Notes under the pieces: generated by a model
Told to the model about the DNA's origin: nothing
The model's database searches: none
Seen by the model: the letters and a program-made list of their open reading frames with translations, nothing else
Source: Novosphingobium sp. SG919
Lineage (GTDB): Bacteria > Pseudomonadota > Alphaproteobacteria > Sphingomonadales > Sphingomonadaceae
Reading direction: 5' to 3'
Length of the DNA: 64,000 bases
Assembly (NCBI RefSeq): GCF_012932495.1
Contig: NZ_JABCNG010000001.1
Coordinates: 434,001 to 498,000 of the forward strand
Program-made: the position numbers and the translations under genes
Part shown: positions 8,719 through 17,205 of the stretch, one piece after another
Position numbering within the stretch: position 1 is the first letter of the stretch
Layout: every line of letters starts with the position of its first letter

Positions 8719-9630
8719 TCAATCCAGCTTGTGGACCAGGCCTTCCTGCGCAGTTTGGGCCACCAGGCGGCCGTCCTGGGTAAAGATGCGGCCACGGCTG
8801 AAGCCGCGCATCTGCCCCGCCCAGGGGCTGTCGCAGGCATAGAGCAGCCATTGGTCCGCGCGGGCATCGGCATGGAACCATAGCGCGTGGTCCAGGCTGG
8901 CGCCTTTGGCGGTGCCGGCCTTGCCGCTGATGCCATGGGGCAACATGCTGGTGCCCAGCAGAGTCATGTCGCTGATATAGGCGATCACCGCGCGGTGCAG
9001 GGCGGGGTCATCGGGCAGGGGCGCCACGCAGCGCAGCCAGGTGTGGGCCACCGGCTCGGCCGGGGTATCGCGCAGCCAGTTGAGCGGCTCGGCCGGGCGC
9101 ATCTCGATCGCGCGCGGGCGGGCCAGCAAGGCGCGGCGCTGGTCCGACAGGCGATCGGCATAGATCGTCAGCAGGTCTGCCTCGCTCGGCAGGTCGTCTG
9201 GCGCCGGCACGGCGGGCATCGGCAGGCCGTGCTGCACCCCTTCGCCGCGCCGGTGGAACGACGCGGTCATCGTGAAAATCGGGTCTTCGCCCTGGCTGGC
9301 CACCACGCGGCGGTTGGCAAAGTTGTTGCCATCCAGGTCGCGCAGCACGGTGTAGCGGATTTCACGGTCTTCGCTGCCCGGCCGCAGGAAATAGGCGTGC
9401 AGCGAATGCACCGGGCGATCGGCGGCCACCGTGGCCTGGGCCGCTGCCAGTCCCTGGGCCACGATCTGCCCGCCAAACACGCGGCCCACCCCGCCGGGCT
9501 TGCGCGCGCCCAGAAATGCGTCGGGCGTCCCGGCCTCGGGTGCCACCGTCAGCAGGCGGGCAAGGCCAGCGGCGATGACGGCGGGATCGTGAGAATCGGA
9601 AAGCAGAGTCGTCGACAGGGGGTGGAGCAT
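8719..9630 (-). CDS. tesB: Acyl-CoA thioesterase II (TesB type)
   Basis: A 303-residue double hot-dog thioesterase, a little longer than E. coli TesB. RVFGGQIVAQGLAAA and SLHAYFLRPG are typical of the first hot-dog domain. The second contains YISDMTLLGTSMLPHG (catalytic Asp), ASLDHALWFHADAR, and IFTQDGRLVAQTAQEGLV near the end (catalytic Gln). Such enzymes hydrolyse medium- and long-chain acyl-CoAs to free acid and CoA in the cytoplasm, balancing acyl-CoA pools. The gene stands alone between convergent plus-strand and minus-strand neighbours, and nothing visible suggests specialised regulation. Confidence 0.92.
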   Translation of the reverse strand: MLHPLSTTLLSDSHDPAVIAAGLARLLTVAPEAGTPDAFLGARKPGGVGRVFGGQIVAQGLAAAQATVAADRPVHSLHAYFLRPGSEDREIRYTVLRDLDGNNFANRRVVASQGEDPIFTMTASFHRRGEGVQHGLPMPAVPAPDDLPSEADLLTIYADRLSDQRRALLARPRAIEMRPAEPLNWLRDTPAEPVAHTWLRCVAPLPDDPALHRAVIAYISDMTLLGTSMLPHGISGKAGTAKGASLDHALWFHADARADQWLLYACDSPWAGQMRGFSRGRIFTQDGRLVAQTAQEGLVHKLD

Positions 9631-9727
9631 GATGGTGCGCCTATTCCACGCCTTCCCGAACCGTCAACGCATCGCGGCCACTCGTCACAAATGTGACACG
9701 GGCCGCGCCAGACTGGCCGGTGGCCGG

Positions 9728-9772
9728 GCAAAGAACAGGCCCCGCCCGGCCTTGCAGCCAGACGGGGCCTGT
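9728..9772 (-). terminator. Rho-independent terminator-like hairpin after hppA
   Basis: A perfect 10-bp inverted repeat, ACAGGCCCCG (9735-9744) and CGGGGCCTGT (9763-9772), has an 18-base spacer. Read on the minus strand the second arm is followed by TCTTTG, a short T-rich run, and it lies about 110 bases past the hppA stop. The T-tract is weak, so termination efficiency is uncertain. Confidence 0.55.
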
Positions 9773-9882
9773 CCCGCTCCTCCCCAACCTCGGGCCCATG
9801 CGGGCGGGGTTTTCCCCGCTTTTTCCGCGTTCTGCCGCGGGCGATGCTGGCCTCGCCGGCCTGCCGCCCGCGGAAGCCGGCT

Positions 9883-11982
9883 TCAGCCTGCGGCGTGGCT
9901 GGCCAGCGCGGCCAGCAGCAGCAGGGCAACGATATTGGTAATCTTGATCATCGGGTTGACCGCCGGGCCGGCGGTGTCCTTGTAGGGATCGCCCACGGTA
10001 TCGCCGGTCACCGCCGCCTTGTGCGCGTCTGATCCCTTGCCGCCGTAATGGCCATCCTCGATGTATTTCTTGGCATTGTCCCACGCGCCGCCGCCCGATG
10101 TCATCGACAGGGCCACGAACAGCCCGCCCACGATCACGCCCAGCAGCAGGGCGCCCAGCGCGGCAAAGGCATTGGCCTGCCCCGCCACGGCCAGGATCAC
10201 GAAATAGACCGCGATCGGTGCCAGCACCGGCAACAGCGAGGGAATGATCATTTCCTTGATCGCCGCGCGCGTGACCAAGTCCACCGTGCGGGCATAGTCG
10301 GGGCGGCTGGTGCCGGCCATGATGCCCGGGTCGGCGGCAAACTGTTCGCGCACGTCCACCACGACGTCACCAGCCGCGCGGCCCACGGCGGTCATCCCCA
10401 TGGCGCCGAACAGATAGGGCAGCAGCGCGCCCAGCAGCAGGCCGACGATGACATAGGGGTTTTCCAGGCTGAAGTTGACGGTCAGGTCCGGAAAGAACTC
10501 GCGCAAGTCGGTGGTATAGGCGGCAAACAGCACCAGCGCGGCAAGGCCGGCCGAACCGATGGCATAGCCCTTGGTCACGGCCTTGGTGGTGTTGCCCACC
10601 GCGTCGAGCGCATCGGTGCGTTCGCGCACTGCGTCTTCGAGGCCCGCCATTTCGGCAATGCCGCCGGCATTGTCGGTCACCGGGCCATAGGCGTCGAGCG
10701 CGACGACCATGCCGGCCAGCGCCAGCATCGCGGTGGCGCCATAGGCAATGCCGATCAGGCCAGCGAGTTGATAGGCCACGATAATGCCCGCGCAGATCAC
10801 CAGCGTGGGCAATGCCGTGGCTTCCAGGCTGACGGCCAGGCCCTGGATCACGTTGGTGCCGTGGCCGGTGACCGAAGCCTTGGCGATCGAGCGCACCGGG
10901 CGATAGGCCGTGCCGGTGTAGTACTCGGTAATCCAGATGATCAGCCCGGTGATCGCCAGGCCAACCAGCGCGCAGTAGAACAGCGTGCGGCCGGTAAAGC
11001 CCTGGTCGCCGATCGGGGCTTCCATGTTGCCGAGCGCGGCCTGCGTGGCAAACCAGATCGCCGGGATCGACAGCACCGCGGTCACCAGGAAGCCCTTGTA
11101 CATGGCGCCCATGATGTTGTTGCTGCGGCCCAGCTTGACGAAATAGGTGCCGATGATCGAGGTGACGATGCACACCCCGCCGATCAGCAGGGGCAGCGCC
11201 ATCAACGGCAAGAGCAGATCGCCCACGCCCTTGATCAGCAGCGCGGTGAGCACCATCGTGGCGCCCACGGTGACGACATAGGTTTCGAACAGGTCTGCCG
11301 CCATGCCGGCGCAGTCACCCACGTTGTCGCCCACGTTGTCGGCGATCACGGCGGGGTTGCGCGGATCGTCTTCGGGGATGCCCGCTTCGACCTTGCCCAC
11401 CAGGTCGGCGCCCACGTCGGCCGCCTTGGTGAAGATGCCGCCGCCCAGCCGCGCGAAGATCGAAACGAGCGAGGCGCCCAGGGCCAGCGTGGTGAGCGAG
11501 GTGACCACGGTGCGGTCGCCTGGAGCATAGCCGGCCAGATTGACCAGGTACCAGAAGAAGCCGGCAATCGCGAGCAGAGCCAGGCCCGCCACCAGCATGC
11601 CGGTGATCGCGCCAGCCCGGAACGCCAGGGTAAGCCCTTGTTGCAGCCCGCTTTGCGCGGCCGCCGCCGTGCGCACGTTGGCCCGCACCGACACGTTCAT
11701 GCCGATGAAGCCGGCCACGCCCGAAAGCACCGCGCCGATGATGAAGCCCACCGCCGGCAGCGGGTGCAGCGTCATCGAAACGATCGCGGCCACGACCACG
11801 CCGACCAGGGCGATCGTGCCGTACTGGCGTTTCAGATAGGCCTGCGCCCCTTCCTGGATGGCGCCGGCAATGTCTTGCATTTTTGGGTTTCCGGCCGGGC
11901 TTCCCAGCACCTGACGGCTGGTTATGAAGCCATAAAGCACAGCCAGTAACCCCAACCCGATGGCGGTTACGACAAGGTTCAC
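9883..11982 (-). CDS. hppA: Membrane-bound proton-translocating pyrophosphatase, K+-independent type
   Basis: A 699-residue polytopic membrane protein with about 16 hydrophobic segments. It couples hydrolysis of pyrophosphate to proton export, recovering energy from biosynthetic reactions. Substrate motifs are intact: [20 protein letters not shown] and [18 protein letters not shown], plus the C-terminal [17 protein letters not shown]. The diagnostic position in [16 protein letters not shown] is Lys467; lysine there is known to replace the potassium ion, so this is the K+-independent class. A GTG start at 11980-11982 is preceded by GGGGG at suitable spacing. Upstream, 12041-12063 holds a 6-bp inverted repeat (GTTTCC/GGAAAC) that could be a regulator site but is unproven. 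Confidence 0.96.
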   Translation of the reverse strand: MNLVVTAIGLGLLAVLYGFITSRQVLGSPAGNPKMQDIAGAIQEGAQAYLKRQYGTIALVGVVVAAIVSMTLHPLPAVGFIIGAVLSGVAGFIGMNVSVRANVRTAAAAQSGLQQGLTLAFRAGAITGMLVAGLALLAIAGFFWYLVNLAGYAPGDRTVVTSLTTLALGASLVSIFARLGGGIFTKAADVGADLVGKVEAGIPEDDPRNPAVIADNVGDNVGDCAGMAADLFETYVVTVGATMVLTALLIKGVGDLLLPLMALPLLIGGVCIVTSIIGTYFVKLGRSNNIMGAMYKGFLVTAVLSIPAIWFATQAALGNMEAPIGDQGFTGRTLFYCALVGLAITGLIIWITEYYTGTAYRPVRSIAKASVTGHGTNVIQGLAVSLEATALPTLVICAGIIVAYQLAGLIGIAYGATAMLALAGMVVALDAYGPVTDNAGGIAEMAGLEDAVRERTDALDAVGNTTKAVTKGYAIGSAGLAALVLFAAYTTDLREFFPDLTVNFSLENPYVIVGLLLGALLPYLFGAMGMTAVGRAAGDVVVDVREQFAADPGIMAGTSRPDYARTVDLVTRAAIKEMIIPSLLPVLAPIAVYFVILAVAGQANAFAALGALLLGVIVGGLFVALSMTSGGGAWDNAKKYIEDGHYGGKGSDAHKAAVTGDTVGDPYKDTAGPAVNPMIKITNIVALLLLAALASHAAG

Positions 11983-12120
11983 GATGGCATCCCCCTAACT
12001 CCCCATGCCCCGGCTTGTCTTGGCGTGCCGGGTGCATGGTGTTTCCGCAAGGTTGCTGGAAACGAAGAGGAAGCTAAATGATTTGCCGCTAGTCGCAAGC
12101 GGTATTGTACGCCTGTTCGG

Positions 12121-12999
12121 TTATTGTTGGTGTTGGTAACCCAGCCGTCCTTGCGGGCCGGTACCGTCGAGCAATAGGGGCGCCGCGCCGGCAGGCTGGG
12201 CGTGGCCGATGCACGTGGCCGCGCACGGCGGGGCCTGGCCAGCGGGCAGGGTGAACAGCAGTTCGTAATCGTCCCCCCAGGCCAGCGCATCGCGCCGGCG
12301 GGTGGCGGGCAGGTCTGCCGGCACGGGGCAGGCGGCGCTGTCGATCGCCAGGGTCACGCCGCTGGCAAGCGCCATGCGCGTGGCGTCGAGCAGCAGGCCA
12401 TCGGACACATCCATCATTGCGCCAACCAGCGGCGCCAGGGCCTGCCCTTCGGCAAGGCGCGGCACCGGCCGGGCAAACCGCGTGGTGTCGCGATCGCTGC
12501 GCGCGTCGCGCAGCGCTTCGAACCCGAGCATGGCATCGCCGAGCATGCCCGTCACCCACAAGGCATCGCCGGGGCGGGCGCCGCCGCGCGTGGGCACGGG
12601 CAGGCAGGTGGCGCGGCCCAGCGCGGTCAGCCCGTGGGCGGCCGCACCGGCGCGGCGCACGGTATCCCCGCCCAGTAGCGGCACGGCAAAGGCCAGCAGC
12701 GCTTCGCCAAGGCCAACCAGGAAGCGCTCTTCGCCGCCGCCCAGGCCATAACCCAGTAATACGCCCAGCGGCTGCGCGCCCTTGGCCGCCAGATCGGAAA
12801 GGTTGGTCGCCACCAGTTTCCACGCCACGTCGGCCGGGTCCTGGCCCGGCAGCCAGTGCACCCCTTCCACCATCATGTCGTGGGTCAATATCAGGTGCTC
12901 GCCCCCCAAGGCGATCACGGCCACGTCGTCGTCCAGCCCGCGCGCGGCGGGATCGGGCGCCAGGGCGCGCAAGGCAGCGATGAAGGCAGCTTCGTCCAT
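12121..12999 (-). CDS. thiL: Thiamine-monophosphate kinase
   Basis: About 292 residues of the PurM-like ATP-binding fold. It phosphorylates thiamine monophosphate to the active cofactor thiamine diphosphate. Visible motifs are GLDDDVAVIAL (metal binding), LILTHDMMVEGVHWL, WKLVATNLSDLAAKGAQP, LLGGDTVRR and MMDVSDGLLLDATRMA, in the usual order. I chose the ATG at 12999 (MDEAAFIAALRAL), which matches where the family normally begins; an ATG at 13026 is also in frame. The gene is divergent from the tetR-mtnP pair and separated from hppA by about 140 bases in which I see no gene. Confidence 0.94.
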   Translation of the reverse strand: MDEAAFIAALRALAPDPAARGLDDDVAVIALGGEHLILTHDMMVEGVHWLPGQDPADVAWKLVATNLSDLAAKGAQPLGVLLGYGLGGGEERFLVGLGEALLAFAVPLLGGDTVRRAGAAAHGLTALGRATCLPVPTRGGARPGDALWVTGMLGDAMLGFEALRDARSDRDTTRFARPVPRLAEGQALAPLVGAMMDVSDGLLLDATRMALASGVTLAIDSAACPVPADLPATRRRDALAWGDDYELLFTLPAGQAPPCAATCIGHAQPAGAAPLLLDGTGPQGRLGYQHQQ

Positions 13000-13095
13000 G
13001 CCGGCCTGCGGTAGTGGCAAAGGCATGGTTTGCAAGCGGCTTGACCCTGGTCGGCCGCCCCGCCTAATCGATCGGTTGAAAGGGATCGGCCAGGC

Positions 13096-13758
13096 ATGAC
13101 CACGTCAGGACCACATTTGGAGCGCGACGGCACGGCCGGCCCGGCGGGGGAGGGCAGCGGCACCGCGCGCGACCTGCTGCTCGCCGCTGCCTCTGCCCTG
13201 ATGCGCGAGGGCGACCAGGTCGACATCTCGCTGTCCGAACTGTCGCTGCGCTCGGGCCTCAATTCGGCGCTGGTGAAGTACTATTTCGGCAACAAGGCCG
13301 GCCTGCTGACGGCGCTGCTCGACCGCGACATGGCCGAAATCGTCCGCTCGGTCGATGCGCTGCTGGCCAAGGACGACATGACGCCGCAGGACAAGCTGCG
13401 CCGCCACATCTCGCGCTGCATCGACACCTACTACCGCTATCCCTATCTCAACCGCCTGCTCATGCGCCTGGTGCGCGACAGCGACGAGGCCGAGGCGCAG
13501 CGGATCGCCGACAAGTACTTGCGCCCGATCAGCCGCGCTTATGACCAGCTGATCGGGCAGGGGGTGCACAGCGGCGCGTTTCGCCCGATCGACCCACAGC
13601 TGTTCTATTTCACCGTCAGCGGCGCGGCAGACCGGTTCTTTTCCGCCCGGCTCGTGCTGCGCCATTGCTTTGGCCAGGATTCGTTGACCGAGGAGCTGCG
13701 CGACCGCTATCGCGAGCACACCGTCGATTTCATCATGGCAGGCATTCTTGCAAACTGA
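13096..13758 (+). CDS. TetR family transcriptional regulator
   Basis: A 220-residue repressor-type protein. Residues 24-70 form the TetR DNA-binding domain (RDLLLAAASALMREGD; ISLSELSLRSGLNSALVKYYFGNKAGLLTALLD), with the characteristic helix-turn-helix and the YYFGNK turn. The C-terminal domain (TYYRYPYLNRLLMRLVRDSDEAEAQR) resembles a TetR_C ligand-binding half used by regulators of fatty-acid or hydrocarbon metabolism, but the inducer cannot be assigned. Its end overlaps the start of mtnP by 11 bases, so both are on one transcript; whether it controls mtnP is unknown. Confidence 0.85.
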   Translation: MTTSGPHLERDGTAGPAGEGSGTARDLLLAAASALMREGDQVDISLSELSLRSGLNSALVKYYFGNKAGLLTALLDRDMAEIVRSVDALLAKDDMTPQDKLRRHISRCIDTYYRYPYLNRLLMRLVRDSDEAEAQRIADKYLRPISRAYDQLIGQGVHSGAFRPIDPQLFYFTVSGAADRFFSARLVLRHCFGQDSLTEELRDRYREHTVDFIMAGILAN

Positions 13759-14662
13759 ACAGAATACACAGCAAGGCAACCCGGGCGGGCATAACGGGGC
13801 GCGCTGGCGCATCGGGGTGATCGGCGGGTCGGGCATCTACGACCTTTCCGTGCTGGACGAAGTGCAGGAAATCGCCGTGCAATCGCCGTTCGGCCAGCCC
13901 AGCGGCCCGGTCACGCTCGGGCGTATCGGCGGGCAGGAATTCGTGTTTCTGGCGCGGCACGGCGCCGGGCACCGCATTTCCCCCGAAAGCATCAACCACC
14001 GCGCCAACATCGACGTGATGAAGCGTTGCGGGGTGACGGACCTGGTGGCGATTTCTGCCATTGGTTCGCTGCGCGAGGAACTGGCGCCGGGCAGTTTCGT
14101 GGCGGTGGACCAGTTCATCGATCGCACCCATGGGCGGGCAGACAGCTTTTTCGGCGAAGGGCTGGTTGCCCATGTCTCGCTGGCCGATCCGGTCTGCGCG
14201 CGGCTGGCCGGCCTGGTGGCTGATGCGGCGCAGGCGGCAGGCGCTGCCGTGCATCGCGGCGGCTGCTATCTTGCCATGCAGGGGCCGCAGTTTTCCACCC
14301 GCGCGGAAAGCCGGCTCTATCGCCAGTGGGGCGCCGATGTGATCGGCATGACCGCGATGCCCGAGGCGCGCCTCGCCCGCGAAGCGGAACTGCCCTATGC
14401 GCTGATCGGCATGGTCACCGATTACGACGCCTGGCGCGATGGCGAGCATGTGGACGTGGCCGAAGTGCTGCGCGTGATGCGCGGCAATGCCGCCACCGCG
14501 CGCGCCACGGTGGCCGCCCTGGCCGGGCTTTTACCGCAAGTGCGCACGCCCAGCCCGGTGGACCGGGCGCTGGAGGGCGCGATCATGACCGCGCCGGCAC
14601 AGCGCGATCCTGTGTTGGTGGCACGACTTGGAGCGGTTGCCGGCCGCGTGCTCAAACCATGA
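13748..14662 (+). CDS. mtnP: S-methyl-5'-thioadenosine phosphorylase
   Basis: About 304 residues of the trimeric purine nucleoside phosphorylase family. IGVIGGSGIYDLSVLDE is the phosphate-binding N-terminal loop, followed by LARHGAGHRISPESINHRAN, and DLVAISAIGSL. MTAMPEARLAREAELPYA and the VTDYDAW segment are typical of methylthioadenosine-specific enzymes: the aspartates bind the 6-amino group, whereas hypoxanthine/guanine-type relatives have Asn there. It splits methylthioadenosine to adenine and methylthioribose-1-phosphate, starting methionine salvage. The only in-frame starts near the motif are TTG (13748) or alternatives inside the tetR end, so the exact start is uncertain; the 11-base overlap implies coupling. 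Confidence 0.93.
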   Translation: MQTEQNTQQGNPGGHNGARWRIGVIGGSGIYDLSVLDEVQEIAVQSPFGQPSGPVTLGRIGGQEFVFLARHGAGHRISPESINHRANIDVMKRCGVTDLVAISAIGSLREELAPGSFVAVDQFIDRTHGRADSFFGEGLVAHVSLADPVCARLAGLVADAAQAAGAAVHRGGCYLAMQGPQFSTRAESRLYRQWGADVIGMTAMPEARLAREAELPYALIGMVTDYDAWRDGEHVDVAEVLRVMRGNAATARATVAALAGLLPQVRTPSPVDRALEGAIMTAPAQRDPVLVARLGAVAGRVLKP

Positions 14663-14719
14663 TTTCAACGCGATGATGTTGCACTGCAGGGAATGTCGAT
14701 AGTTGCGCTGCGATAGCTT

Positions 14720-14739
14720 GTCTTGCACGATTGCAAGAC
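14720..14739. promoter_or_regulatory. Palindromic operator candidate upstream of the MarR gene
   Basis: GTCTTGCA-CGAT-TGCAAGAC is a perfect inverted repeat with 8-bp arms and a 4-base spacer. It lies 64 bases before the MarR start codon. MarR dimers bind palindromes of this size (often TTGCN5-7GCAA-like), and autoregulation from such a site is the rule in the family. There is no T-run, so it is not a terminator for mtnP. Assignment to this regulator is inference from position and symmetry. Confidence 0.6.
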
Positions 14740-14803
14740 TTGATCGCGAATAAAGCGCAATATCGTTGTTGCCATCGGCGCTGGTTTCCGTAGATACGAA
14801 ACC

Positions 14804-15262
14804 ATGCCTGGAACCCAGACCCGTCTTGCCGAATTCGTGCCTTATCGCATGGCCATCACGTCTGGCGCCGTCAGCCAGGCGATTGCCAACGAATATCGTA
14901 TGCAATTTGGGCTCAAAATCTCGGAATGGCGGGTGATGGCGGTGCTTGGCGATGCCGGCCCGCTGACCCAGCGAGACCTGGTTCGGGCCACCCAGATGGA
15001 CAAGGTGGCGGTCAATCGCGCGTGCAAGGTGCTGGAAGACCGCGCGCTGGTGCAACGCAGTCCCAATGTGGCCGACGGGCGCTCCCACCATCTCGAACTG
15101 ACGACCCAAGGGCGCGATATTCATGCCCAGATTTGGCCACAAGCACTTGAAATTTACGAAGAAATTTTCTCCGCGCTAACCCCGCGCGAAACCGAGAAAC
15201 TCCGCGCCCTGCTCGACAAGCTGCTGGGTGCGGTGCGCCGGTTCGAATCGCGCGTCAAGTAA
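14804..15262 (+). CDS. MarR family transcriptional regulator
   Basis: A 152-residue winged-helix protein. The helix-turn-helix is ISEWRVMAVLGDAGPLTQRDLVRATQMDKVAVNRACKVLEDRALVQR (residues about 41-87), and the wing is the NVADGRSHHLELTTQGR segment; the DxR of the wing (DGRSHHL) is conserved. Flanking helices form the dimer interface. MarR proteins usually repress a neighbouring aromatic-catabolism or efflux gene and release DNA on binding a phenolic ligand. The downstream gene, 71 bases away on the same strand, is a fumarylacetoacetase-like protein, which fits a once-aromatic context. A perfect palindrome sits upstream at 14720-14739. Confidence 0.87.
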   Translation: MPGTQTRLAEFVPYRMAITSGAVSQAIANEYRMQFGLKISEWRVMAVLGDAGPLTQRDLVRATQMDKVAVNRACKVLEDRALVQRSPNVADGRSHHLELTTQGRDIHAQIWPQALEIYEEIFSALTPRETEKLRALLDKLLGAVRRFESRVK

Positions 15263-15333
15263 CGGGAAAGACAATAACAAGACCAAGATAATACCAAGGC
15301 AATATCGTCGCATCAGCAACAGGAGAGGTCGAC

Positions 15334-16095
15334 ATGAAACTGGCATCGTTGCCGCAGGGGCGGGATGGGCGCCTGATCGTGGTGTCCGATGATCTGGCCT
15401 GGTACGCCGATGCCGATCACGTGGTGCCGACGATGCAGCGGCTGCTCGACGAATGGCATCGCCATGCCGATCTGCTGGAAAGCCTGAGCATCGAACTCGC
15501 CCATGGCGCCATCCCGCGCAAACGCTTTCACGAGCGCGAAGCGGCGGCGCCGCTGCCACGCACGTTTCACTGGACCGATTCGGCCGACGCGCTGCGCCAC
15601 CAGCCCGGCGACGGGTTGATGGGCGCGCGCGATCCACTGCGCCGCCCCGGCGCCTCGGCCGTGGGCCTGGTGGCGATGACTGCCGATGTGCCCCAGGGCG
15701 CAGATCCGGCCGAAGCGCTGGGCCGCGTGCGCCTGGTCGGCCTGGCCCACGCCGTGGCGGCGCAAAGCGCGCCTGGGGCAACCGGGCATTTCTCGCCGGT
15801 CTTCGTCACGCCCCACGCGCTGGGTGAGGCATGGGCCGATGGCGCGCTGGCCGTGCCGCTCAAGGTGACGCGCGGTGACCACACCCACGATGTGACGCTG
15901 CCGCCCACACTGGGCGAAACCATTGCCGGGCTGGCTGCGGAACGCGCGCTGGCCGCCGGCACGCTGGTCAGCCTTTCGGCCGCGTTGCCGGGCGATCCGC
16001 TGGGGCCGGGCGAAACCATCCGGGTAGAGGCGCGCAATGCCGCAGGCCGCAGCCTGTTTGGCGCGATCGAACAGGCGGTGCGCGTTCCGGCTTGA
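15334..16095 (+). CDS. Fumarylacetoacetate hydrolase-like protein lacking metal ligands (probable pseudoenzyme)
   Basis: A 253-residue protein that tracks along the FAH family: MKLASLPQGRDGRLIVVSDD matches the FAH N-terminal domain, LPRTFHWTDS matches the usual PRAYQWADGS, and FSPVFVTPHALGEAW and LFGAIEQAV match conserved blocks. Functional members have E-x-E and Asp ligands for the metal (FEAEVAVVTDDVP, then NDV). Here the corresponding text is AVGLVAMTADVP and HAV, so all three acidic ligands are replaced, and the protein is about 80 residues shorter than usual. The frame is intact and preceded by an AGGAG ribosome site, so it appears to be expressed. It follows a MarR regulator. It is more likely a binding or structural protein than an active hydrolase. 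Confidence 0.7.
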   Translation: MKLASLPQGRDGRLIVVSDDLAWYADADHVVPTMQRLLDEWHRHADLLESLSIELAHGAIPRKRFHEREAAAPLPRTFHWTDSADALRHQPGDGLMGARDPLRRPGASAVGLVAMTADVPQGADPAEALGRVRLVGLAHAVAAQSAPGATGHFSPVFVTPHALGEAWADGALAVPLKVTRGDHTHDVTLPPTLGETIAGLAAERALAAGTLVSLSAALPGDPLGPGETIRVEARNAAGRSLFGAIEQAVRVPA

Positions 16096-16112
16096 GACAA
16101 GCGCCTGCGTGC

Positions 16113-16160
16113 AAAAGAAAAGGGCCCGGATGGCAGCACGCCATCCGGGCCTTTCCCTTT
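16113..16160. terminator. Bidirectional intrinsic terminator
   Basis: GGCCCGGATGGC (16123-16134) and GCCATCCGGGCC (16140-16151) form a perfect 12-bp stem with a 5-base loop. A-rich sequence precedes it and TTTCCCTTTT follows, so it can work on both strands. It lies between the convergent FAH-like gene and tadC. Confidence 0.85.
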
Positions 16161-16176
16161 TGCCCGATGCAGGCAC

Positions 16177-17187
16177 TTACGGCGTGGGCGTTTTGCGGTT
16201 GATGAACTGGTCGCTGATCGAGCAGGCAGCCGGGCCGAGAATGACGATGAACAGCGTGGGCAGGATGAACAGGATCAGCGGCACGGTCATGATCGCGGGC
16301 AGGCGCGCGGCCTTTTCCTCGGCCCGCATCATGCGCTCGTTGCGGAATTCGGCGGAGAGCACGCGCAGGGCCGAGGCCAGCGGCGTACCATAGCGTTCGG
16401 TCTGGACCATCGTGGTGGTCACGCCTTTCACCGAATCGAGATTGACGCGATAAGCCAGGTTTTCAAAGGCTTGGCGCCGTTCGGTGAGGAACGAAAGCTC
16501 GATCGCGGTCAGGGCGAATTCGTCGCCCAGTTCGGGATAGGCGCGGCCCAGTTCGCGCGCCACGCGGCCAAAGGCGGCGTCCACCGTCAGGCCCGCTTCC
16601 GCGCAGATCACCAGCAGATCCAGCGCATCGGGCAGCCCCTTGCGGATGGCGTGGGTGCGCTTGGACACCAGGTTGGCAATCCAGATGTCGGGCGCCTTGT
16701 AGCCGAAGATGACCATTACGGCGAAGCCCATGAAGCGCTTGAACGCGCCCCATTCAGGAAAGAATTGCAGGACGTAGATCCACAGGATGGCGATCCCGCC
16801 CAGCACGATCGGGCCGATCATCCGGCCAAAGATCACCGCAACGGCCCATTCCTTCTTGCGGATGCCGGCCTGGGCCAGCTTCTGCTGCACCACCGAAAGC
16901 TGGCTGTCCTGCAGCACGCGCAGCTTTTCCAGCACCCCGCGGATGGTGTCCGTGGTCTGGTTGCGGCGCACGATCGAATTGCGCTTGCGCGCGGCCGAGG
17001 TGATGATCCCGGCCTTGAGCTGTTCGCGCCGTTCGGTCAGCGCCTTCACGCGCTTGGCCATGGGGTCGCGCACGGTGATCGCGGCATAGATCGCCAGCAA
17101 CATCGCGGCGGCGGCCACCATCATCAGCAACGATCCGGCGTGGATGACGTTGATGCCGAGCAGCGTGGGGGCGGGATGCTGGTCCAT
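16177..17187 (-). CDS. tadC: Tad pilus assembly inner-membrane protein TadC
   Basis: A 336-residue GspF-family membrane protein: one hydrophobic segment near the N-terminus (MMVAAAAMLLAIYAAITV), a helical cytoplasmic part, two central membrane segments (IVLGGIAILWIYVLQFF; FMGFAVMVIFGY), the GspF core (RKGLPDALDLLVICAEAGLTVDAAFGRVARELG) and a last segment (PLILFILPTLFIVILGPA). With TadB it forms the platform on which the pilus ATPase pushes pilin out. It is the last gene of the minus-strand cpa/tad unit and is followed by a strong terminator, which supports a single operon ending here. Confidence 0.92.
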   Translation of the reverse strand: MDQHPAPTLLGINVIHAGSLLMMVAAAAMLLAIYAAITVRDPMAKRVKALTERREQLKAGIITSAARKRNSIVRRNQTTDTIRGVLEKLRVLQDSQLSVVQQKLAQAGIRKKEWAVAVIFGRMIGPIVLGGIAILWIYVLQFFPEWGAFKRFMGFAVMVIFGYKAPDIWIANLVSKRTHAIRKGLPDALDLLVICAEAGLTVDAAFGRVARELGRAYPELGDEFALTAIELSFLTERRQAFENLAYRVNLDSVKGVTTTMVQTERYGTPLASALRVLSAEFRNERMMRAEEKAARLPAIMTVPLILFILPTLFIVILGPAACSISDQFINRKTPTP

Positions 17188-17205
17188 GGTCCTTGCTCTT
17201 TCCGC

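Noticed and set aside
10048..11949. Long open frame (633 codons) antisense to hppA
   Set aside because: It mirrors the hppA gene in another frame, has a histidine/arginine/glutamine-rich unnatural composition and no family motifs; it is a high-GC shadow.
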